A stretch of 64,000 bases of DNA, from contig JAICXC010000010.1 of NCBI GenBank assembly GCA_025980665.1, positions 1-64,000 of the forward strand, read 5' to 3'. Source of the stretch: Bryobacteraceae bacterium. GTDB lineage: Bacteria > Acidobacteriota > Terriglobia > Bryobacterales > Bryobacteraceae. The notes under the pieces are model-generated. The model made no database searches, was not told the DNA's origin, and was given only the letters and a program-made list of their open reading frames with translations. The position numbers and the translations under genes were made by a program. This document shows, piece by piece, positions 46,318 through 55,883 of this stretch (the stretch's first letter is position 1; the number at the start of each line of letters is the position of its first letter).

Positions 46318-47335
46318 TGATCAAATGCTGGCAGAATTCGTTCGTGGCGATCGCGACCACGAGGAGCTGCTGAACCGACTCGGGGAGGCGAACCCGTTCT
46401 GCACAGTAGAATACGCGAAAGCGATGCAGGCCCTCGGACGGGAGGTCTGGATCGTCGGGCTCCAGTCGAAACCATCCATATGGGACGCAGCGCTCGGTTG
46501 CATCAGGAAGGGGAGGCTGTCGGTAGAACTCGAGTTCCCCTCCTCGCCGGCGATCGCGCGGGACCTCCGCTTCTGGGAAGTTGTGGACCGTTTGTGCGAA
46601 CGGGCCGGAGTTACGGATCTCATCGCGGACAGTTTCGGCTCGACACCATTTGAACTCCCAACCCTGCGGGGGGAGCTTTCGCGAAACATGCGACAAGAGT
46701 TTGTCCTGCGGTTGACGGACACCGATCTGCCGTCGCTGCTTGGCTCCAATCACAAACGAAATGTGAAGAAAGCCCAGAAGGCTGGAGTGACGATCCGGCG
46801 CACCCGCGAAAGGCCGGAGTGGCTATCCGATCATACGGCCTTAATGAGCCACTCCGCTGCGAGGCGGACCGCACGGGGCGAGTCGGTTTCCATGAGCACG
46901 GATAGCATATCCTACCGCGCGCTCATGGAGAACGGAGCCGCTGAGTTATTTCAGGCGGTTTCAGGAACGAATGTGCTCTCGTCGGTTCTCGTGTTGCTTT
47001 CGCCGCGCACTGGGTACTATCACTCGGCGGGCAGCAGTCCGGACGGCATGGAAATGGGTGCATCACACTTCCTGATGCATGGAATCACCAGAATTCTCAA
47101 GGACGAATGCCGGGAAACGTTCAACCTGGGCGGTGCCGCGGAAGGCTCTTCGCTCGCCAGATTCAAACTCGGCTTTGGTCCGGAGAGGCTCGTACTGCCG
47201 GCGGCGGCTTGTTACGTCGGCCCGACATGGCGACGCAACATCATTACCCTGGTCGAGCTCGCCAGGAAGAGTTCCCGGAAATTCCGCCGGTCGACGCCGG
47301 ACAGCGAACCTCGGGACACGCATGGGAGCACATGA
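46310..47335 (+). CDS. FemAB-like GNAT acyl/aminoacyltransferase
   Basis: 341 residues from ATG 46310. The C-terminal half carries the Acetyltransf_6/FemAB-like domain: LGSNHKRNVKKAQKAGVTIR (typical of FemAB and BioF2-like transferases), SSVLVLLSPRTGYYHSAGSS and HFLMHGITRILKDECRETFNLGG, ending FKLGFGPERLVLP. Family members add amino acids from tRNA or acyl groups to peptidoglycan precursors or exopolysaccharide intermediates. The gene overlaps the barrel gene by 8 nt and the next gene by 4 nt (ATGA), indicating one co-translated operon. Substrate unknown. Confidence 0.75.
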   Translation: MNSDQMLAEFVRGDRDHEELLNRLGEANPFCTVEYAKAMQALGREVWIVGLQSKPSIWDAALGCIRKGRLSVELEFPSSPAIARDLRFWEVVDRLCERAGVTDLIADSFGSTPFELPTLRGELSRNMRQEFVLRLTDTDLPSLLGSNHKRNVKKAQKAGVTIRRTRERPEWLSDHTALMSHSAARRTARGESVSMSTDSISYRALMENGAAELFQAVSGTNVLSSVLVLLSPRTGYYHSAGSSPDGMEMGASHFLMHGITRILKDECRETFNLGGAAEGSSLARFKLGFGPERLVLPAAACYVGPTWRRNIITLVELARKSSRKFRRSTPDSEPRDTHGST

Positions 47336-49116
47336 GACCCGCCCTCTTGTTGGGAGATGAGCCTCGCATCGTGGTTCCGGTAGCCCGCTCTCTATGGCGG
47401 CGAGGAATACCCGTGTCGGTCGCCACGCTCGAAACGGACTCGCCGCCTCTCCAATCACGAGCGATAGAGCGATTTCACCGGCTGATGGTTGAAGACCAGG
47501 CCGAGAGCCCAATCGATCGCTTGCTGAGGATCATTGACACCGAGGGGGCGGACTGGCTCCTGCCGACCAGCGACTCGAGTCTGCTTTTTGTGGCGCATCA
47601 CTACGCCCAGTTGAGCCCGTCGATCAAGCTGGCATGCCCCGATGCCCAGACCATCCTGACGGTTCTAGACAAAAACCGCACAATTGATGCTGCTATCCGC
47701 TGCGGCATTGAGGTCCCCCGTACTTACAGAATCGAATCGCTTGCCCACCTTCACGAGGAACGCGGGAGCTTGCGGTTCCCCTTAATCGCGAAGCCAGCCC
47801 ACAAGCAGGCGGTTGTATCCTTTAAGCTCCGGTACTACCGCGAATGGGTCGAACTCGAGCGGGAGTTCCTGCTGGACTCCGATTTCGGCCGGAAGCACAT
47901 ACTCCAGGAATACGAACCCGGTGAGGGGGTTGGCATCGAAGTTCTAATGGCGGGTGGTTGCCCAAAGATTCTGTTCGCCCACCGGCGAATCCAGGAGTAT
48001 CCCAGCACCGGCGGCGTAAGCGTGGTAGCAAGAAGTGAGGAGTTGTACCCGGAACTGGTGGAGAAATCCATCACACTACTGCGTGAAATCGGTTGGGAAG
48101 GACTGGCTATGGTGGAGTACCGGTATGACCGTGATTCCAGACGTGCCACGCTGATGGAAGTAAATGGGCGCGTCTGGGGCTCCATCGGCCTATCGGCCGC
48201 GGCCGGAATTGACTATCCATTTGCCGCCTGGCAGCTGGCACACGGACAGGATGTGCCGCAAGCCAATTACCAGCCCGGAGTCCGAGCCCGATGGACCGCC
48301 GGCGTCATGCTGCGCCTTTACGATCTGTTCGTGAACCCTCGCACCGACGGAATGCCGAGGCCATCCACTTTTCGAGAGTTCTTCCTGGCGGTGAAGGTCT
48401 TCTTTCCAGGCACGCGCGACATGCTCTGGGCTTGGGACGACCCGCGACCCGCGATATCCGAACTGTTATCGACCGGAAAGCGGCTGGCCCGTCAACCGGT
48501 GAAGGCGCTCATTAGCAGCGTCCTGCCGAAAACGATCGTCTCCTTTCTGCGGATATGGCGTTCGCTGGAGAAGGGAACCAAAGAGATCTACGCGCGGCGT
48601 CAACTCCGCCGGATAGCTGTGACCAATCGGCCGCGATTGCCCGTGAAGGTCCAGTTGGTCTTGTGCGTCTGCCACGGGAACATCATTCGAAGCCCCTTCG
48701 CCTCGGCGCTGTTGGCACGGGCAGGCTTTCGATCTGTGTCTGCTGGTTTGAACGCGCAGCCGGGCCGCGGAGCGGACGCGCGAGCGATTCGCATCGCTAG
48801 GGAGTTCGGCGTCTCCCTTGCAGACCACATGGCCAGCCCTCTGACCACCGCGATGATCGATGACGCCGACGTGATTTTCGTCATGGACGGAGTCAACGAA
48901 GCGCGACTCCTGCGCCGCTTCCCGCAAGCATGCCAAAAAACGCTGCTGCTAGGCAGTTTCGCGCCGCAACGGCAGGTTGCGGACGAGATACCTGATCCAT
49001 ACAATGAAGACGACAACGCCCTCCTCCGCTGTTATGAGGTAATCTCCGGCTGCGTGACGCAGGTTTCGACTAGCCTTAGCTTGGCAGAGAACCGCGGGAA
49101 GGTTAGCAGAACGTAA
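47332..49116 (+). CDS. Fusion of ATP-grasp ligase and low-molecular-weight protein tyrosine phosphatase
   Basis: 594 residues from ATG 47332 (GGGAG 5 nt upstream). Residues 1-390 are an ATP-grasp enzyme of the carbamoyl-phosphate-synthase-like group: a pre-ATP-grasp Rossmann part (ALLLGDEPRIVVPVARSL), FPLIAKPAHKQAV, HILQEYEPGEGVGIEVL and the metal-binding LMEVNGRVWGS. Residues ~440-594 are a low-molecular-weight phosphatase with a complete active site, CHGNIIRS (C447, R453) and the acid loop IPDPY (D555). ATP-grasp enzymes join a carboxylate to an amine; LMW phosphatases usually reverse tyrosine phosphorylation on capsule regulators. The fusion in one chain is unusual. It overlaps both neighbours. 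Confidence 0.85.
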   Translation: MRPALLLGDEPRIVVPVARSLWRRGIPVSVATLETDSPPLQSRAIERFHRLMVEDQAESPIDRLLRIIDTEGADWLLPTSDSSLLFVAHHYAQLSPSIKLACPDAQTILTVLDKNRTIDAAIRCGIEVPRTYRIESLAHLHEERGSLRFPLIAKPAHKQAVVSFKLRYYREWVELEREFLLDSDFGRKHILQEYEPGEGVGIEVLMAGGCPKILFAHRRIQEYPSTGGVSVVARSEELYPELVEKSITLLREIGWEGLAMVEYRYDRDSRRATLMEVNGRVWGSIGLSAAAGIDYPFAAWQLAHGQDVPQANYQPGVRARWTAGVMLRLYDLFVNPRTDGMPRPSTFREFFLAVKVFFPGTRDMLWAWDDPRPAISELLSTGKRLARQPVKALISSVLPKTIVSFLRIWRSLEKGTKEIYARRQLRRIAVTNRPRLPVKVQLVLCVCHGNIIRSPFASALLARAGFRSVSAGLNAQPGRGADARAIRIAREFGVSLADHMASPLTTAMIDDADVIFVMDGVNEARLLRRFPQACQKTLLLGSFAPQRQVADEIPDPYNEDDNALLRCYEVISGCVTQVSTSLSLAENRGKVSRT

Positions 49117-49937
49117 TGATCAAGCGGTTGAAGGGGCTCGCGGCGCGCATAGCGGACACACGGTTGGTGCGCAGTCTGGTTGTACACCTCGTATATCCGA
49201 CTATCGTCCGGTGTTTGCTACAGGAGGTGCAGCCGGACAAGGATTCTCCATCCGGATTGGCCGAAGCCTTTGGGTGGAAGGCGCATGCCCTTCTGGTGAA
49301 GAACGAGGAACTCGCCGACGGGAAAAACTGCTGTGCCGGAGCGTCCGAATCAACGAGCGAAAGCAGGGGGCGCCTACTTGATGTCGTGCTGGAAAGCGCG
49401 GCGTCCGCACCAGGGGATGTCTTCGAATTCGGTGTGGCCTCGGGGGACTCCTTCCTCACATTCCTGGACCGATGCCCGGATCGCCAGGTTTACGGTTTCG
49501 ATTCGTGGGAGGGACTCCCAGAGAAGTGGTGGACCCGGCCAAAAGGGGCCTTCAGGGCGACGCCACCGGAGTTTAAGAATCCAAATGGACATCTGATCAA
49601 GGGCTGGTATAACGAGTCGGCGCCGCGTTTCTTCGACGATTGGCACGGTAACATCGCCATTTTGCACATTGACTGCGACCTTTACTCATCTACGGCGACG
49701 GTCTTTCAGCACGCGATTCGATATTGCCGGGCAGGTACGGTCGTCTTGTTCGATGAGTACTGGAATTACCCAAAGTTTGCAGAGCATGAGTGGCTGGCAT
49801 GGCGGAGGACACGCGCCGCGTTCTCCATTAAAGCGGAATGTATCGGCTACGACGGGCGTCGGGCTGCGTTTCGAATCCGTGAGATCGCTTCCCCCGGGCT
49901 AATGTCGGATCGTAGGGCAGAACCGACCACCGTTTAA
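49116..49937 (+). CDS. TylF/MycF-like SAM-dependent methyltransferase
   Basis: 273 residues. Methyltransferase motifs resemble TylF/MycF macrolide-sugar O-methyltransferases: DVFEFGVASGDSFLTFL, QVYGFDSWEGLPEKW, ILHIDCDLYSSTATVF (metal-binding Asp) and VVLFDEYWNYPKF. TylF relatives methylate sugar hydroxyls and are frequent in surface-polysaccharide clusters. The start codon overlaps the stop of the fusion gene (TAATG). Last gene of the cassette; a 538-nt gap follows. Confidence 0.8.
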   Translation: MIKRLKGLAARIADTRLVRSLVVHLVYPTIVRCLLQEVQPDKDSPSGLAEAFGWKAHALLVKNEELADGKNCCAGASESTSESRGRLLDVVLESAASAPGDVFEFGVASGDSFLTFLDRCPDRQVYGFDSWEGLPEKWWTRPKGAFRATPPEFKNPNGHLIKGWYNESAPRFFDDWHGNIAILHIDCDLYSSTATVFQHAIRYCRAGTVVLFDEYWNYPKFAEHEWLAWRRTRAAFSIKAECIGYDGRRAAFRIREIASPGLMSDRRAEPTTV

Positions 49938-50475
49938 CTGTCAGGTCGTCTGCTGCCATGTCGCTGGAGCTGATGCGCGTCGTGGTCGGCGCGTGTTCTC
50001 GATCGGACGCGCCGCGATTCCGCGCTATGTTGGTGTCAAAACCGCGAACTACCATGCTGCCGAGACACTGGCGGTCCTGGAATTGGAGGATGGTGAAGCG
50101 GAGATTTCCGGGGTCGAAGCCGCTCGGGCGTTCCACGGCCAAGGCCTGTATGGATACGCGATTCAGGGTCTCGCTTGCTTAGCCCGTGATCAGGGAATTT
50201 GGCGCATTAATATGAAAGCTCTGGAGGGAAGGCTGGCTTTAGCCCAATCGATTCGGTCCGCCTGATTCATCCTCCGCTCATGCCATCACGCACGCTCATC
50301 CGACGCACGCTGTCGAAGGCCCCGAAGAACTAGAAGCCCGGAATCAGCTTTGCGATTTCAAACAGGCGCCCGCGGCCATCACAGCTTGTACGCGGTTTTT
50401 GCCCATATAGGCAACGAGCTTAACGGATGGCATCCCGGCTTACTTTATTAAGGCGCTGTTTAGGGCTGCGGGCAC
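49938..50475. other. 538-nt stretch without a confident gene
   Basis: It lies between the TylF-like methyltransferase and ylxP. It holds the doubtful 90-codon plus-strand frame at 49993-50265 and, on the minus strand, a 29-codon frame at 50344-50433. No tRNA, inverted repeat of note or insertion-sequence end was seen. As the right-hand border of the four-gene cassette it may preserve traces of the insertion or rearrangement that brought it in. Confidence 0.4.
49993..50265 (+). CDS. Possible small hypothetical protein in a 538-nt gap
   Basis: A 90-codon frame from GTG 49993 with codon use like the neighbouring genes (e.g. GVKTANYHAAETLAVLEL, FHGQGLYGYAIQGLACL). I recognise no family, and there is no convincing ribosome binding site. 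It may be a real small gene, or a remnant of something inserted after the cassette. The rest of 49938-50475, including 50266-50475, shows no gene I can support. Confidence 0.25.
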   Translation: MFSIGRAAIPRYVGVKTANYHAAETLAVLELEDGEAEISGVEAARAFHGQGLYGYAIQGLACLARDQGIWRINMKALEGRLALAQSIRSA

Positions 50476-50763
50476 CTACGCCAGCCACTCGACCGTAACA
50501 TCCACGAGTATCGGACCTAACAGCGCGGCAGCCTCGCGCTCCGCACTTTGCAGGATCTTCTCCGCGTACGGCTTGTCGGGAGATACGGTCACCGCCGCCA
50601 CCAAAGCGTGCTGCCAGGAGTCCTGGTAATCGATCTCAGCCACAGCCACATTGCATCGAGATCGCAGACGATCTTTCAGCCCTTTTACAAAGTGCCTTTT
50701 GTCTTTGAGAGAGTGCGACCCTTCCAGGCGCAGCTCAAAAGTGATAACGCCTACCGCAGGCAC
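50476..50763 (-). CDS. ylxP: DUF503/YlxP-family protein
   Basis: 95 residues of the DUF503 family: VGVITFELRLEGSHSLKDKR, HFVKGLKDRLRSRCNVAVAEI and the C-terminal LVDVTVEWL. YlxP-type proteins are encoded beside infB/rbfA and are thought to assist ribosome maturation or translation. It begins 1 nt after the infB stop, as the last gene of rimP-nusA-infB-ylxP. rbfA and truB, which often follow, are not here. Confidence 0.88.
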   Translation of the reverse strand: MPAVGVITFELRLEGSHSLKDKRHFVKGLKDRLRSRCNVAVAEIDYQDSWQHALVAAVTVSPDKPYAEKILQSAEREAAALLGPILVDVTVEWLA

Positions 50764-50764
50764 G

Positions 50765-53680
50765 TTAGGCTACGGCAGCGGTCTCGTCGCGCTCGGTGGC
50801 GAACGCCTCGATCACGTCGCCAGGCTTGAGGTCGTTATAGTTGGCGATCGAGATACCGCACTCGAAGCCGGCCTTGACCTCGCTGGCGTCGTTCTTGAAG
50901 CGCTTGAGCGAAAGAATCTTCCCGGTGTGGACGATTTTGCTGTCGCGCAGCAGCCGTATTTCGTTATTGCGGCCGATGACGCCGTCATTCACCACGCAGC
51001 CAGCCACGGCACCCACCTTGCTGATGCGGAACACCTCGCGAACCAGCGCCCGGCCCTTGTAAACTTCCTTGAACACAGGATCCAGCAGCCCGGTCATGGC
51101 GCGCTTCATCTCATCTACCAGTTCATAGATGATGGTGTGGTTCCGGATATCGACCTTCTCTTGCTCGGCCAGAGCCTGCGCATTGCGCTCCGGCCGGACG
51201 TTGAAGCCGATGATGATCGCCGCGGAGGTTGTCGCCAGCAGGACATCGCTCTCGGTGATCGCGCCTACCGCCGCACGCAGCACGCGGATCTTGATTTTGT
51301 CGTTGGAGAGCTTCTGCAAGGTATCTGAGAGCACCTCGGCCGTGCCGCCCACGTCGGTCTTGAGGATGATGTTGAGATCCTTGACTTCGCCGGCCTTCAA
51401 CTGATCATGCAGTTGATCCAGCGTCAGGCGGGTGTTGCGCGACATGGATACTTCGCGCGCCTTCACCTCGCGATACATCACGATCTGCTTGGCCTTGGCC
51501 GTGTCGGTAACCGCTTGGAACGTCTCGCCTACGTCCGGAACAGACTCCAGGCCCAATACTTCGACCGGCGTGGATGGCTCGGCTTCGCGAACCGGCTCTC
51601 CACGATCGTCGAACATCGCGCGGACTTTTCCGAATACCGATCCGCAGATGAAATGGTCGCCTACACGCAAGGTGCCGTTCTGCACCAGAACGGTGGCCAC
51701 TGGACCGCGCGCGCGATCGAGCTTGGCTTCGAGCACATTGCCCATGGCAGGGCGCGCCGGACTGGCCTTGAGGTCGAGAAGGTCGGCCGAAAGCAGGATC
51801 ATCTCGAGCAGCAGGTCGATACCTACTTTAGTCCTGGCGGAAACCGGAACCATGACAACATCCCCGCCCCAATCTTCGGCCAGCAGGCCACGATCGGCGA
51901 GCTGTTGCTTGATGCGCTCCGGCTGCGCATCACCCTTATCCATCTTGTTGATCGCCACCACGATCGGCACTTTGGCTGCCTTCGCATGGTCGATCGCTTC
52001 GACCGTCTGCGGCATCACGCCGTCGTCGGCCGCCACCACGAGTACCACGATGTCGGTGACTTTGGCTCCGCGGGCGCGCATGCGAGTGAACGCTTCATGG
52101 CCCGGCGTGTCAATGAACACAATCTTGCGGCCGTTTTTCTCGACGCGATAAGCCCCGATATGCTGGGTAATTCCGCCGGCTTCTTTGTCGGCCACATGCG
52201 CCAGCCGGATGGCATCGAGCAGCGATGTCTTGCCGTGATCGACGTGGCCCATAACGGTGACCACGGGAGCGCGCCTTACACGGTCCTCGTCGATTTCCGC
52301 CTGCTGGATCTCGTGTGTGGCCTCTTCTTCGTAGCTCACCTTGTTGGTGGAAGCTCCGAAATCACGCGCCAGTTCCTCGGCCAGCTTGACGTCCAATGTC
52401 TGATTGATGGTGGCGAAAATCTTCTTATCGAAGAGGCGCTTCACCACCACGTTGCCCTTAATCCCGAGCTTTTCCGAAAGTTCTTTTACGGTGATGCCTT
52501 CCGCGATAGTGATTTCGCGATCGATGGGCGGCGGCTCAAAGGCCTGCTGCTTGCGCGAAACCTGGCGGATACGACCCTCTTCCGGATCTGCATCGCGCCG
52601 GCGGTCGCGAGATCCGGGCTTAATGGCATGGCGACGCCCTGGATCGGCTGGCAGCGGAGCAGGTTCCGCGCGCAGGGGCGAAGTCGGATGCATCGGACGG
52701 CCGCGCCCACGCAGGCCACCGGGGCCGCCGGGGCCTCCTCCTTGGTAACCTCCGGGACCTTGGCCCGGGGCGCGCATCATCGGCTGACCCGGACGAATGG
52801 GACCACGATAAATCGGCTGGCCGGGAACCGGACTCGCGGGGCGCGTCGGCATTCCCGGACGAGGCGCTCCCGGCATCGCTGCACCGGGCGGGCGTGTCAG
52901 TTTCGCGACTAAGTCCGGGCGCGGCGGAACAATTGGGCGCGCAGCCGGCTGCCCAGCAAGATTCGGTTTGGCTGGCGGACGCAGCGGACTACCACCGCCC
53001 ATGGGAGCTCCCGGCAGGATGGTCGCCGACGGAGGAGCAGCGGGCCGAGGCATGGGACGGGGGGGCGCCGGCATGCTGGGAATCGTTCCCGCACTAGCCT
53101 GCGTAGGTGGGGCCGGATGCCCCGGAGGAGGCATGGAGGGCCGAGGTTCGGACGACGCGCCCGGCAAGGGCTGACGCGGACCCGAAAGAATCTGTCCTGG
53201 TCTGGGGGCCGGTGGAGAAGGCCGGGCCGGAATCGGAATGCCACGCGGGGCGACGGGGGGCGCGATCGGCCGTTCTGAGACATGCCCAGGAGTGTGTCCT
53301 GGCTGTCCCGAAGCAAGCGGCGGGCGCAGCGGAGCCGATCGTGGAGCCGGAGGCGGAGCAGCCTCGGCGTGAACCTCACGAGCTGCCGGTTGCGGAGTTT
53401 CTGCTACCGCTTCATGCTTAGGAGCCGAGGGCGGGCGCGAAGGCTCAGCGGGAGCTTCAGGCACACGCTCAACTGCAGTTTCCTTTTCAACCGCTGCGGA
53501 GCGAGACGATCCGTTCGCTTCCTCGGCCAGCCGGCGCTTGATCTCTATGGCGACAGGTTCATCGACCGAGCTGGAGTGGGTTTTCTTTTCAGTGACGCCC
53601 AGCCCGGGGAGCATGTCGAGGATCACGTTCGGTTTCACCTCGAGCTCGCGCGCCAGCTCGTTAATTCGAATTTTGACCAT
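50765..53680 (-). CDS. infB: Translation initiation factor IF-2
   Basis: About 971 residues from ATG 53680 ([17 protein letters not shown], the usual IF2-N start); a GTG ten codons upstream is less likely. After the N-terminal helix comes a Pro/Arg/Gly-rich linker (about residues 75-370), a second IF2-N domain ([20 protein letters not shown]) and the GTPase core: [25 protein letters not shown] and SARTKVGID. Domains II, III and the fMet-tRNA-binding C2 ([16 protein letters not shown]) follow. It places initiator tRNA on the 30S subunit. The linker's low complexity produces long false frames on the other strand. Confidence 0.97.
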   Translation of the reverse strand: MVKIRINELARELEVKPNVILDMLPGLGVTEKKTHSSSVDEPVAIEIKRRLAEEANGSSRSAAVEKETAVERVPEAPAEPSRPPSAPKHEAVAETPQPAAREVHAEAAPPPAPRSAPLRPPLASGQPGHTPGHVSERPIAPPVAPRGIPIPARPSPPAPRPGQILSGPRQPLPGASSEPRPSMPPPGHPAPPTQASAGTIPSMPAPPRPMPRPAAPPSATILPGAPMGGGSPLRPPAKPNLAGQPAARPIVPPRPDLVAKLTRPPGAAMPGAPRPGMPTRPASPVPGQPIYRGPIRPGQPMMRAPGQGPGGYQGGGPGGPGGLRGRGRPMHPTSPLRAEPAPLPADPGRRHAIKPGSRDRRRDADPEEGRIRQVSRKQQAFEPPPIDREITIAEGITVKELSEKLGIKGNVVVKRLFDKKIFATINQTLDVKLAEELARDFGASTNKVSYEEEATHEIQQAEIDEDRVRRAPVVTVMGHVDHGKTSLLDAIRLAHVADKEAGGITQHIGAYRVEKNGRKIVFIDTPGHEAFTRMRARGAKVTDIVVLVVAADDGVMPQTVEAIDHAKAAKVPIVVAINKMDKGDAQPERIKQQLADRGLLAEDWGGDVVMVPVSARTKVGIDLLLEMILLSADLLDLKASPARPAMGNVLEAKLDRARGPVATVLVQNGTLRVGDHFICGSVFGKVRAMFDDRGEPVREAEPSTPVEVLGLESVPDVGETFQAVTDTAKAKQIVMYREVKAREVSMSRNTRLTLDQLHDQLKAGEVKDLNIILKTDVGGTAEVLSDTLQKLSNDKIKIRVLRAAVGAITESDVLLATTSAAIIIGFNVRPERNAQALAEQEKVDIRNHTIIYELVDEMKRAMTGLLDPVFKEVYKGRALVREVFRISKVGAVAGCVVNDGVIGRNNEIRLLRDSKIVHTGKILSLKRFKNDASEVKAGFECGISIANYNDLKPGDVIEAFATERDETAAVA

Positions 53681-53718
53681 ACTGTTTGCCCCGCCGTCCA
53701 ATTCCGACACCGGGGTTG

Positions 53719-55161
53719 TCAGATTAAACCCTGCTCCTTATCCAGAGCCCCCGCGCCAGCCGGAGCCTCTGTAATGTCTATCGTAACAGATTGCTCTTGC
53801 GCCGCTTCCGCTTGCTTCTCTTCGGCGAGTCCGCTTTCCGCGGCCGGCGCCGGCTCCGCGGGTGCATTTTCTCCCTCGCCACCCGATTCAAACTGGCCGT
53901 AATAGCTCACCACGGCCGATTGGATTTTTTCCACCATCTCGACGCCTATGCCGGGGATTTCTTCCAGTTGCTCAGGAGTCATTCCACCCAGCATTTCGAC
54001 GGTGGCTACGCCCGCTTCCATCAGCTTCTCGATCAAGGTATCGGGGATCCCGTGATCGGCTAGAACAGAAACCGGAGCGCCTGGAACCACCAGCGCTTCC
54101 ATCTGCGATTCCACTTCCTGACGCTTCTCTTCCTCGCTCTTGATATCGATCCGCCAGCCCAGAAGCTTGGCCGCAAGGCGCACGTTCTGGCCTTTCTTGC
54201 CGATGGCCAGCGACAACTGGCTATCATCGACAATCACTTCCATGTGCTTGCCCACCGGGTCCAGAATCGAAACCCGCGAAATCTTAGCCGGGCTCAGCGC
54301 ATGAGTGGCGAAGACCACGGGATCGTCATTGTATTCGATGATGTCGATCTTCTCTCCGCGCAATTCGCGAATAATTGATTGCACGCGCATGCCCTTCATG
54401 CCGACGCAGGCGCCGACGCTGTCGACGTCGCGATCCCGGCTGGATACGGCGATCTTGGTCCGCTCCCCCGCTTCCCGGGCGCAGCCTTTGATGACCACCG
54501 TGTTGTCGTAAATCTCGGGAACTTCCTGCTCGAACAGGCGCATGACCAATTCCGGCGCCGCGCGCGATACGATCACGCCCGCATTCTTACCGGCCTTTTC
54601 CACACTGCGGATCACGCATCGAATGCGATCGCCCACACTGAAGCTTTCCAGGCGCGACTGTTCTTTCTTGAGAATCCGCGCTTCGGTCTTGCCCAGGTCA
54701 GCCACCAGATCGGGACCTTCCAGGCGCTTTACTACGCACGTCACTAGCTCCCCAACCCTGCCGGAGAATTCGGAATAAATATTTTCGCGCTCGGCTTCGC
54801 GCACCTTTTGCAAAATAACCTGTTTGAAGGTTTGGGCGGAGATACGGCCCAGAGCGTCCAACGGCTTAGCAGTGCGGATTTCCCCACCGACCTCGATTTC
54901 CGGATTGAGCTTCCTTGCGTTGTCGAGCGAGATTTCCTTATCCGGATCGGTGACAGGGTCCGTCACTTTCTTCACGCCGTAAATCTGGATCGCTCCTGTC
55001 CCGTCTTCCATTTCCGCTACTAACTCTTCATTGGCGTGGAAATGTTTACGAGCGGCCACCAGCATGGCGTCTTTTACTGCATCCCGAATAATTTGCGGAT
55101 CGATTCCTTTCTCCTTGCTCAGGATCTCGATGGACTGATAAATATTGCCCAGGCTGGTCAT
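53719..55161 (-). CDS. nusA: Transcription termination/antitermination factor NusA
   Basis: 480 residues. NusA N-domain ([20 protein letters not shown]), S1 domain ([22 protein letters not shown]), KH1/KH2 domains ([24 protein letters not shown] and [24 protein letters not shown], quoted as recognition fragments) and a C-terminal helix-hairpin-helix segment ([20 protein letters not shown]), then an acidic Ala/Glu tail. NusA binds RNA polymerase and tunes pausing and termination. It is 27 nt after rimP. In E. coli NusA represses this same operon at leader terminators. Confidence 0.97.
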   Translation of the reverse strand: MTSLGNIYQSIEILSKEKGIDPQIIRDAVKDAMLVAARKHFHANEELVAEMEDGTGAIQIYGVKKVTDPVTDPDKEISLDNARKLNPEIEVGGEIRTAKPLDALGRISAQTFKQVILQKVREAERENIYSEFSGRVGELVTCVVKRLEGPDLVADLGKTEARILKKEQSRLESFSVGDRIRCVIRSVEKAGKNAGVIVSRAAPELVMRLFEQEVPEIYDNTVVIKGCAREAGERTKIAVSSRDRDVDSVGACVGMKGMRVQSIIRELRGEKIDIIEYNDDPVVFATHALSPAKISRVSILDPVGKHMEVIVDDSQLSLAIGKKGQNVRLAAKLLGWRIDIKSEEEKRQEVESQMEALVVPGAPVSVLADHGIPDTLIEKLMEAGVATVEMLGGMTPEQLEEIPGIGVEMVEKIQSAVVSYYGQFESGGEGENAPAEPAPAAESGLAEEKQAEAAQEQSVTIDITEAPAGAGALDKEQGLI

Positions 55162-55188
55162 GTCAGTTAGTTGCTCCGATTCGGGGGA

Positions 55189-55659
55189 TTACCACTCGAA
55201 CTTGAGATTGGCCCTCTCCACCAGTTCCAAGGGGAACTGGACGCTCCTGCCAGGAGAAGGCTCGAGTGTGATGATTCCTTCGGCGAAACTCCGCAGCGCG
55301 CCGATCCAGGTCTTCTGGTCTTCGACCGGCTGGCGCAGGACGATTTTCACCTTGTGGCCCACAAACCGCTCGAATTCCTGAGGCTTGGCCAGCTTACGCT
55401 CGACGCCGGGCGAGCTCACTTCCATGGTGTATCGTCCGCCTGGAATCACATCTTCTACGTCCAGGATAGTGCCCACGTTTTGCGTGATGTACTCGCAATC
55501 GGCATGCGTGACACCTTCCGGCTTGTCGATGAAAATGCGCAGAACCCTGGTACCGCCGCCGCCCAGCATCTGGACATCGACGACTTCCAGCGCCTTATCG
55601 GCGCCGACACGTTCGGTTATTTCCCGCACTTTTTCTACGATGGTCGCCCGGTCCGCCAT
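55189..55659 (-). CDS. rimP: Ribosome maturation factor RimP
   Basis: 156 residues with both RimP domains: an N-terminal alpha/beta domain (VGADKALEVVDVQMLGGGGTRVLRIFIDKPEGV, a run typical of the family, here described only by its GGTRVLRIFIDKPEG core) and a C-terminal Sm-like barrel (YTMEVSSPGVERKLAKPQEF, VGHKVKIVLRQP). It binds free 30S subunits and assists late assembly. First gene of rimP-nusA-infB-ylxP, preceded by a leader of about 90 nt holding a terminator-like hairpin. Confidence 0.93.
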   Translation of the reverse strand: MADRATIVEKVREITERVGADKALEVVDVQMLGGGGTRVLRIFIDKPEGVTHADCEYITQNVGTILDVEDVIPGGRYTMEVSSPGVERKLAKPQEFERFVGHKVKIVLRQPVEDQKTWIGALRSFAEGIITLEPSPGRSVQFPLELVERANLKFEW

Positions 55660-55708
55660 GTTTCACTTCCCGACCCATCACTCGACTCAAGCAAGGAATC
55701 CGAGCAAT

Positions 55709-55731
55709 AAAAAAGTGGGCTTTCGCCCACT
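55709..55731 (-). terminator. Intrinsic-terminator hairpin in the rimP-nusA leader
   Basis: Read on the minus strand: AGTGGGC, tetraloop GAAA, GCCCACT, then a run of six T. This is a textbook intrinsic terminator, oriented toward rimP and located 50 nt upstream of its ATG. No minus-strand gene lies upstream to be terminated (the next gene on the right is on the plus strand). A -10-like TATACT at 55755-55760 would start transcription about 17 nt before the stem. A leader attenuator is the simplest reading. Confidence 0.7.
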
Positions 55732-55883
55732 GCCACTGCTCGTCCCTAGAACTTAGTATACACCCTCGCTTAAAACAACCTCCGCGGAGGCCCGCCAGGA
55801 GCGGTATTGCGACAAAACGAACTCAGGAACTCACTGAAACCAAAGGGATCAAGAATATATACTGGGGCAGAGGAATCCGGGTG

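Noticed and set aside
50344-50433. 29-codon minus-strand frame in the 538-nt gap
   Set aside because: Too short, no ribosome binding site, no recognisable family; compatible with chance.
51407-52912. Long plus-strand open frame antisense to infB (501 codons)
   Set aside because: Its translation is Arg/His-rich with no family features and is a shadow of the GC-rich infB gene, which is complete and unmistakable on the other strand.
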